DNA of 64,000 nt from CAWKOH01 sp963851245 (GTDB lineage: Bacteria > Actinomycetota > Acidimicrobiia > Acidimicrobiales > Palsa-688): NCBI GenBank assembly GCA_963851245.1, contig CAWKOH010000001.1:62001-126000 (forward strand), written 5' to 3'. Numbering within the stretch: position 1 is the first letter of the stretch; the number at the start of each line of letters is the position of its first letter. Under the pieces are notes generated by a model. The model saw only the letters and a list, made by a program, of their open reading frames with translations, was not told where the DNA came from and made no database searches. Made by a program: the position numbers and the translations under genes. Of the stretch, positions 58,712 to 64,000 are shown piece by piece.

Positions 58712-59023
58712 TCAGTCGATGTTGGGATGCACCAGGTGCGTCGTGTCGGCGAGAAGCCCGTACCTGGACCAGGCCTCATCCAGTTCGTCGTCTCCGAGGA
58801 CCATCTCGAAGTTGACCGGCGGCCGCCGGTAGGCCGGCTCGGATTCGTCGGGAGCCCGGAAGTCGGGCGGAAGCTCGAGCCACTCCGAAACGTCGTCCAA
58901 CTCGGCGACCCAATCCTGTCCCCTGTCGGCCGGCTCGTCCCAGATGTCTGGTGATACCGAAATCCTGGCCTTCAGCCCCTCTGTTGCTGTCCGAACCCGG
59001 ACACGCAAGCCCGCTCTGCCCAT
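58712..59023 (-). CDS. Hypothetical acidic protein
   Basis: A 103-residue acidic protein. A basic start (RAGLRVRVRTATEGLKARIS) is followed by DWVAELDDVSEWLELPPDF and LGDDELDEAWSRYGLLAD. No known family. GAAGGGCGG lies about ten bases before ATG 59023. The amino acid makeup is unlike random GC-rich translation, which supports a real gene. Confidence 0.5.
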   Translation of the reverse strand: MGRAGLRVRVRTATEGLKARISVSPDIWDEPADRGQDWVAELDDVSEWLELPPDFRAPDESEPAYRRPPVNFEMVLGDDELDEAWSRYGLLADTTHLVHPNID

Positions 59024-59176
59024 AGCGTATTCCGCCCTTCTACTTCCGTTTCCAGGGTAGCCCTGAGGCGGTCGCCGCGCACGTCGCCCATGTCGGGTTC
59101 AGCTTTCGGACTACCGAACCGGGCCGAGCCGCCGAGTTCGGATCCCGGGGCCACGAGGGCTCTAGCGTGATCCCGC

Positions 59177-59779
59177 ATGCCGGTCCTGATGGCCGCCGAC
59201 CTGGTGAACACCTGGTGGCAGTACATTCTGCTATTCCTCGCGGTCGCGGCCTCCTTCGCCGGGGTGCCCGCCGTCGGCGCGACCGCGTTGGGGGCATCAG
59301 CCGTGGCAGCGAGCCAGGGAAGGCTCGACCTCGCGGCGGTGATAGTCGTCGCCACGGTGGCCGGCGAGGTGGGCGGCCTGGTCGGCTATTTCATCGGCAA
59401 CCATTGGGGCCGGCAATTGATGCAACGGCCGGGCAAGCACCAGGCCGGGCGGCAGAAGATGGTGGAGGAGGGCGAAAAGGCTTACGCCCGGTACGGCCCT
59501 CTGGCGGTGTTCTTCACGCCGGCGATCGTGTCGGGCACGGCCCGGATGCGACGCCGGCAGTTCATCGTCTGGAATCTCGTCGACTCGTTCGGGTTCTCCG
59601 TCTCGGTGGCGGCCAGCGCCTACGGGGTCGGCCAGCTGGTCACCGGCAACCTGTCGGGCGCCAACGTCGCCAGTCTCGTGATAGGCCTCTTGGTGGGTGG
59701 TCTCCTCGTGGGTTTGACGATCCGGCATCACCGGCGAGCCAGAAGGGCCCTAAGGCGGTCCGCGTCCGACGCCGGTTGA
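59177..59779 (+). CDS. DedA-like (VTT domain) membrane protein
   Basis: A 200-residue membrane protein. AVIVVATVAGEVGGLVGYFI and GNHWGRQLMQ match the first VTT block, and AVFFTPAIVSGTARMRRRQF the second, with the FTPAIVSG turn in place of the usual R-X-PG. DedA proteins flip phospholipid or undecaprenyl phosphate. TAGCGT (59169-like position at 59163-59168) lies eight bases before ATG 59177. Confidence 0.75.
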   Translation: MPVLMAADLVNTWWQYILLFLAVAASFAGVPAVGATALGASAVAASQGRLDLAAVIVVATVAGEVGGLVGYFIGNHWGRQLMQRPGKHQAGRQKMVEEGEKAYARYGPLAVFFTPAIVSGTARMRRRQFIVWNLVDSFGFSVSVAASAYGVGQLVTGNLSGANVASLVIGLLVGGLLVGLTIRHHRRARRALRRSASDAG

Positions 59780-59784
59780 GCGAT

Positions 59785-60408
59785 CTACTCCCGGGTGCGA
59801 TAGGCCCAAACGGCCATCAGCGGATCACCTCGGTGCCCGAGCGGAGTGCGCCTCTGGCGGTGGGGTTCTCCCCATCCGCCGGCGAGACGGAAGTACTGAC
59901 TGACGATGGCGCAGTGTTCCTCCTCGTCGGCGTAGAGCCAGCCGCGAATCGCTTTGGTTGGAAAACACCGATTAGAGAAGGTGCAGACGAGGGGGCCACC
60001 GGGGCGAAGCACTCGAGCCACCTCGGCGAACACCTCGACCGGCTGCGTCAGGTAGTCGACTGAGACGCAGCACACCGCGGCGTCGAAGAACCCATCGTCG
60101 AAGGGGAGCCTCGGGTCGGCGTTGAGATCGTGCACGATCCGCACGGCCGCGAAAGGGTTCGCATTCAGCTCGTCAGCGTTCATACCGAGCACCGTCAGGC
60201 GGGCCGGAGGTTCCCGGAAGTGTGAGACCCATGACCCCATCAGGTCGAGCACCGTGCCGGTGATGCCGAGCTCCTGATACAGCGCTCCGACCGCCTCCAC
60301 GGCGTCGTCGTCTATGTGGGTGACCAGGCGCGGCCAGGAATAGAAGACGGCGTCGGCGGAGTCGTCGGCTCGATCGAAGAACCCGGCCGGGAACCAGTCG
60401 CCACTCAT
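59785..60408 (-). CDS. Class I SAM-dependent methyltransferase
   Basis: A 207-residue protein. TGTVLDLMGSWVSHFREPPA stands for motif I with an unusual GSW in place of GXG, DDGFFDAAVCCVSVDYLTQP is motif III-like and VARVLRPGGPLVCTFSNRCF motif IV. Similar proteins occur in cyanobacteria and actinobacteria with no assigned acceptor. It is convergent with the DedA gene, 5 nt apart. Confidence 0.78.
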   Translation of the reverse strand: MSGDWFPAGFFDRADDSADAVFYSWPRLVTHIDDDAVEAVGALYQELGITGTVLDLMGSWVSHFREPPARLTVLGMNADELNANPFAAVRIVHDLNADPRLPFDDGFFDAAVCCVSVDYLTQPVEVFAEVARVLRPGGPLVCTFSNRCFPTKAIRGWLYADEEEHCAIVSQYFRLAGGWGEPHRQRRTPLGHRGDPLMAVWAYRTRE

Positions 60409-60442
60409 CGGGACAGCTTCCCGATGACGGTCGTAGCCAGGG

Positions 60443-61297
60443 TCAGGGAACGACCCGGAACTGAGCGGTGGCGCTGGTAACGATGCGGTCGCCGTTGCCC
60501 TCGTCGTTCAGAACCACCCGGGCCCCGACGAATCCATCTCGGCCGGCGAACGCCTCGGTCGACGCTCGGAATGGTCCGGTCTTGCCCCGGGCAACGAACA
60601 TGCAGTGGTAGCTCTCCGCCTGGAGGCGATCCGTGCCGGCCAGAGCGGCGGCCGCTTCCATCGCCGCCGTCTCGATGACGATGTGCTGAGGTCCGAGGTG
60701 GAGAGCGGCGTCTGGCGAAGCCATCTCCAAACTAAGCTCGGGCAGGCGCCACACCCCTTCGGAGCTCCGGGTGGCGCCGAAGACTTCATGGAGCGGTGGC
60801 AGATCCGGTGAATCCTCGATGGTGACGCTGGGGTTGTCTACCTTCTCATAGTTGCCGGGCGTGGACCCAAGCGAGACGCCCATGCCCTCGGAGATGGCGA
60901 TGACCCGGGGATGATCGTCGTCGTCCACGATCAGGGCCCGGCTGAAGCCCATCTGGCGGCCCAGGCGCAAGGTCTCGGGGAAACAGCGCAGCCGAGCCAC
61001 ATCGCGGGCGTCATCGAGGATCTGCATCGACGCGATGACCGGGTTTGGCACGAACTCGTCGTCGTTCATGCCGCCGGCCTCGGGGCTGAATATGCACAGC
61101 GGCGCGATCATGATGCCGCCGAGCGGGTTGCGCATGTCGTGGCGCAGGGCCATCTGACCAGCGCCTTCGTTGCGGTCGAGTCCGGCCTCGACCCGACCCA
61201 GATAGCGGTAACTGAGGAGGCTGGTCCACTTCTTCTCGAATACCTGCCAGTACTCCTCAGGTGACACGGTGCGGATGTCAATCGGTGCTTCGGGCAT
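60443..61297 (-). CDS. Hotdog-fold thioesterase-like protein
   Basis: A 284-residue protein. The first half has LRHDMRNPLGGIMIAPLCIF, a hotdog central helix; the second half is less conserved but likely a second hotdog (VIETAAMEAAAALAGTDRLQ, ESYHCMFVARGKTGPF). No substrate is known. ATG 61297 is used; GTG 61306 adds three residues. It lies 138 nt after the epoxide hydrolase on the same strand and may share its transcript. Confidence 0.6.
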   Translation of the reverse strand: MPEAPIDIRTVSPEEYWQVFEKKWTSLLSYRYLGRVEAGLDRNEGAGQMALRHDMRNPLGGIMIAPLCIFSPEAGGMNDDEFVPNPVIASMQILDDARDVARLRCFPETLRLGRQMGFSRALIVDDDDHPRVIAISEGMGVSLGSTPGNYEKVDNPSVTIEDSPDLPPLHEVFGATRSSEGVWRLPELSLEMASPDAALHLGPQHIVIETAAMEAAAALAGTDRLQAESYHCMFVARGKTGPFRASTEAFAGRDGFVGARVVLNDEGNGDRIVTSATAQFRVVP

Positions 61298-61435
61298 GCG
61301 ACCCACTTTCTGGAGACCTTTTTCGATTGTCCTACGCGGGGTTCCGTCCCCGCCATTCCGGCCTCGGTCGCCTCAGATATTCGCTTGCACCTCCGGGGTG
61401 TCGGCGCCAGACTCCTGAGCCGGCGGGAGGCGCCG

Positions 61436-62539
61436 CTACCGAACCAACCGGAAGAAAGACCTCACATCTGCAACGAAGAGATCCGGGACTTCCATGGCCG
61501 CGAAATGTCCGCCCCTCTCCGGATGGCTCCAATGAATGATGTTGTAGCGGCGTTCGGCCCAGGACCGCTCCGATCGGCTGAGCTCGCCCGGAAAGTTCGC
61601 CACCCCGGTCGGCACCTGGATAGGAGCCTGGGGCAAGGCGGCCCGGCCGGCTTGGCGCATCTCCCAGTACAGCCGGGCCGCCGACGTGCCGGTACGGGTG
61701 ACCCAGTAGATCATGATGTTGGTAAGCAGCTGATCCTTGGTGAACGACCGCTCCGGGTCTCCCCTGCAATCGCTCCACTCCCGGAACTTCTCCACGATCC
61801 AACCGGCAAGACCCGCGGGCGAGTCGTCCAAGAGGTAACCGATCGTCTGCGGCTTGGTGCCCTGGATCTCCTGGTACCCGCGACCGGTCGCGGCGAAGCG
61901 TCGACCTTGCTCGTAGTCCGGAGCGTGCTCCCCCGGCGGCGGGGGCACGGTGAGGAAGTTCAGGTGCAGGCCGGCGACGCGGTCGGGATAGAGGTCAGCC
62001 ATGTTGGCCGAGATAATGGATCCCCAATCGCCCCCTTGGACGCCGTAGAGAGGGTACTCGAGCCTCTCCATGACCGTGCTGAGAGCAGAGGCGATGCGAC
62101 GGGGATTCCACCCGAGGTCCGAGGTGGGGCCGGAGAATCCGTAGCCCGGAAGCGACGGGATCACCAGGCTGAAAGCGTCCGCCGGGTCGGGGGGATCTAT
62201 GAACGGGGCGATGACGTCGAGGAACTCGACGACCGAACCGGGCCAGCCGTGGGACAGCACGAGAGGAAGGGCGCCGCGGTGGGGCGATGGCACATGAAGG
62301 AAGTGGATGCGCTGCCCATCGACTTCGGTCAGGTACTGCTGATACGAGTTCAACCGGGCCTCAGCCGACCGCCAATCGTATGATTCGGCCCAATACGCGA
62401 CCAGCTGCTCCAGGTAATCGAGAGGAGTGCCCTGGACCCATGCGGGCGCCGGGCTCGGCGGGGCCCATCGGGTCCGGTGCAGGCGCTCCCGCAGATCAGA
62501 CAGATCGGCGTCGGGCACCTCGATGCGAAAGTTCTCCAT
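61436..62539 (-). CDS. Epoxide hydrolase, EphN-domain alpha/beta hydrolase
   Basis: A 367-residue enzyme. The N-terminal EphN part begins FRIEVPDADLSDLRERLHRT, SHGWPGSVVEFLDVI is the HGWP oxyanion loop, YGVQGGDWGSIISANMA the nucleophilic aspartate and PERGGHFAAMEVPDLFVADV the histidine. It opens epoxides to diols. ATG 62539 shares one base with the amidohydrolase stop, so the two are co-translated. Confidence 0.9.
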   Translation of the reverse strand: MENFRIEVPDADLSDLRERLHRTRWAPPSPAPAWVQGTPLDYLEQLVAYWAESYDWRSAEARLNSYQQYLTEVDGQRIHFLHVPSPHRGALPLVLSHGWPGSVVEFLDVIAPFIDPPDPADAFSLVIPSLPGYGFSGPTSDLGWNPRRIASALSTVMERLEYPLYGVQGGDWGSIISANMADLYPDRVAGLHLNFLTVPPPPGEHAPDYEQGRRFAATGRGYQEIQGTKPQTIGYLLDDSPAGLAGWIVEKFREWSDCRGDPERSFTKDQLLTNIMIYWVTRTGTSAARLYWEMRQAGRAALPQAPIQVPTGVANFPGELSRSERSWAERRYNIIHWSHPERGGHFAAMEVPDLFVADVRSFFRLVR

Positions 62540-63594
62540 CAGACGGCGAGATTCCAGACCCTGGCGGCGTTGCTGGACACGATGAGCTCCCGCTCGTCGT
62601 CTGGCACGCCCCGGAACTGCTCATCGATGATGGCTTGCGAGTTGGGCCAGGTCGTGGGCGGATGTGGGTAGTCGCTGGCCCACATCATGTTCGACACCCC
62701 CAGCTCATGACGCAACAGCTGCACCGCCACGGGTTCCTCCATGAAGGTCACGAATACGTTGCGGGAGAAATAGAAGCTCGGCAACTCCTTGATGGCGGGA
62801 AACACGTACGCGTGCTTGGCCACCATCACGTCGACATAACGAACCCACCACGCCACCCAGCCCAGTCCGGGCTCGACGAACACCAGGCGCAGTCGGGGAA
62901 AGCGCTCGAATACTCCGCCCATGATCCACATTCCCAGCGCCTCGCCGCACGACAGCGCCATCATGGGCACGGTTACGCCTGCTTGGGGCGTCGGATCCCG
63001 CCGATGCAGATCGTCGAGATGAGTATTGAAGCCGGTGTGGCAACAAATAGGAAGGTTGGCATCCTGAATAGCCGACCAGAGGCGCTCGTACCTCTCGTCG
63101 TAGTAGTCGGGCAGGCCCAACTCAGTGGGAAAAACGGGCAGCTGTAAGGATTTCCCGCCTGCCGTGGCGACTCGCCCGACCTCGGCGATGGCGGTGTCTA
63201 TGTCATGTATGGGGATCTGATATGAGACTACGAGCCGCTTCGGATCGATATCCCCGTACTCGGCCATGGCGTCGTTGAATGCCCGGGTCGCCTCCCGGCC
63301 TCCCGTGGCCATCATGTAGAGGTAACGGAACGCGCTTACTTCGCAATAGACAACCTCGGCCTGTATCCCGTCAACGTCCATGTCCTGGAGGTGCGCCTTG
63401 GCGTCGGAATACCCGGGGCGGGACATGTGGCTGCCGAGATTCACCTTGGGTTTCCCGTCCTGTTCACCTCGCCGGCTGGCCCAGCGGCGGAAAGCGTCGT
63501 CATAGTCCTCGTGAAAACGGGAGGCCAGCTGGCCCTTGATCCGATCGTGCGACAGATTCACATGGGAATCAGCGGAGATGATGCGATCCGACAT
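62539..63594 (-). CDS. Amidohydrolase family protein (metal-dependent TIM barrel)
   Basis: A 351-residue protein of the amidohydrolase 2/decarboxylase group. IISADSHVNLSHDRIKG has an altered first metal motif (DXHV), LPICCHTGFNTHLDD the metal histidine, VFVEPGLGWVAWWVRYVD and MMWASDYPHPPTTWPNS the last aspartate with the family's SDYPH. Members decarboxylate or hydrolyse ring compounds. AAAGGGAGAGG precedes ATG 63594. With the epoxide hydrolase and P450 it suggests catabolism of a cyclic or terpenoid compound. Confidence 0.88.
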   Translation of the reverse strand: MSDRIISADSHVNLSHDRIKGQLASRFHEDYDDAFRRWASRRGEQDGKPKVNLGSHMSRPGYSDAKAHLQDMDVDGIQAEVVYCEVSAFRYLYMMATGGREATRAFNDAMAEYGDIDPKRLVVSYQIPIHDIDTAIAEVGRVATAGGKSLQLPVFPTELGLPDYYDERYERLWSAIQDANLPICCHTGFNTHLDDLHRRDPTPQAGVTVPMMALSCGEALGMWIMGGVFERFPRLRLVFVEPGLGWVAWWVRYVDVMVAKHAYVFPAIKELPSFYFSRNVFVTFMEEPVAVQLLRHELGVSNMMWASDYPHPPTTWPNSQAIIDEQFRGVPDDERELIVSSNAARVWNLAV

Positions 63595-63701
63595 CCTCTC
63601 TCCCTTTCGACGTTGCATAGCCAGCTCCAAAATCGTAGCTTCGGGGCACCTCGGACGTTCGAAGTGTGGCCGGTCTCCGCTCCGAAGCGGCGTGCGCTAA
63701 G

Positions 63702-64000
63702 TCACCTCACGATCAGGGGCAGCTGGACCAGACCAACCTGGAACTCCGACGGGGTGCGATCCAGCTGAGCAGCGTCCACTTCGTATTCCGGCACCCGGGC
63801 CAGGAGCTCTTCTAGCAGGACCCGGCCTTCGAGACGGGCGACGTGAGCACCGATGCAGTAATGGTGGCCCTGACCGAAACCCAGGTGGCGGGTCATGGGG
63901 CGGTCCCACCGGAATTCGTCGGGATCAGCGAACTCTCGCTCGTCCCGGTTGGCGGAGGCGATGAGGAGCACGACCCTCTCCCCCGCCGTCATAGAAGTGC
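63702..64000 (-). CDS. Cytochrome P450, C-terminal end (partial)
   Basis: About 99 residues from the open right edge. HLGFGQGHHYCIGAHVARLE is the haem-binding loop with the cysteine thiolate, and SANRDEREFADPDEFRWDRP the preceding meander. The frame continues beyond 64000. It lies upstream of the amidohydrolase and epoxide hydrolase genes on the same strand, with 107 nt between. Confidence 0.9.
   Translation of the reverse strand, partial: TSMTAGERVVLLIASANRDEREFADPDEFRWDRPMTRHLGFGQGHHYCIGAHVARLEGRVLLEELLARVPEYEVDAAQLDRTPSEFQVGLVQLPLIVR

Noticed and set aside
1..64000. tRNA, rRNA, transposase, integrase or phage genes
   Set aside because: No cloverleaf or rRNA-like stretch and no such protein motifs were found by eye; a tRNAscan and Rfam search would be decisive.

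Overview
The window is a dense, high-GC stretch of an actinobacterial chromosome. The strongest clues are a WhiB1-type Fe-S regulator next to a PdtaS-type histidine kinase and a YegS-like lipid kinase (the same neighbourhood as Mycobacterium tuberculosis Rv3218-Rv3220c), an InhA-type enoyl-ACP reductase, WS/DGAT, a mycofactocin-type SDR and an LldD2-like enzyme. A full System I (Ccm) cytochrome c maturation operon is not what mycobacteria and streptomycetes use, so I infer a deep-branching lineage such as Acidimicrobiia; this is an inference, not something the sequence proves. No rRNA, tRNA, CRISPR, phage, insertion sequence or plasmid functions were seen.

Layout. 1-5.7 kb: end of a sigma factor, lipid kinase, whiB1, and a convergent operon DUF3107 - two Get3/ArsA-like ATPases - pdtaS. 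5.7-9.7 kb: dGTPase-like HD protein, glutamate decarboxylase, class III aminotransferase. 9.8-11.6 kb: molybdopterin oxidoreductase with cytochrome b partner and a wrecked DUF1275-like gene. 11.6-14.7 kb: Fe-S module (Mrp carrier divergent from a SufR-like regulator and a cysteine desulfurase). 14.9-22.6 kb: ccdA-ccmA-B-C-D-E-F-G-H/I, with ccmA frameshifted. 22.6-28.1 kb: DUF5317, glycosyltransferase, TetR, thioesterase, peroxiredoxin, VOC, rpiA and a WYL regulator split by an amber codon. 28.2-36.4 kb: acyl-CoA dehydrogenase, MFS pump, thioesterase, cysS and divergent valS, MaoC. 36.4-38.9 kb: BFN nuclease, ComF-like PRTase, LuxR-type regulator, ppa. 38.9-43.9 kb: FAS II cluster (acp, WS/DGAT, inhA, fabG, fabZ, fabF). 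43.9-46.2 kb: KimA-like transporter fused to USP and OB-like domains. 46.2-49.5 kb: SDR, ABM-like protein, bacterioferritin, Bfd, hydrolase. 49.5-64 kb: mixed redox and lipid genes, several small proteins, PhoU, LldD2-like enzyme, thiolase, methyltransferases, a ferritin-like protein, DedA, epoxide hydrolase, amidohydrolase and the end of a P450.

Themes. Genes are tightly packed, often overlapping by 1-4 nt, so most strand runs should be co-transcribed. Many first genes have a TANNNT-like -10 box ending exactly six bases before the start codon, which predicts leaderless mRNAs. Redox and iron metabolism recurs (WhiB1, SufR/NifS/Mrp, cytochrome c maturation, bacterioferritin/Bfd, peroxiredoxin). 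Three genes carry single disruptive lesions (ccmA, WYL regulator, DUF1275-like); these could be true decay or sequence errors.
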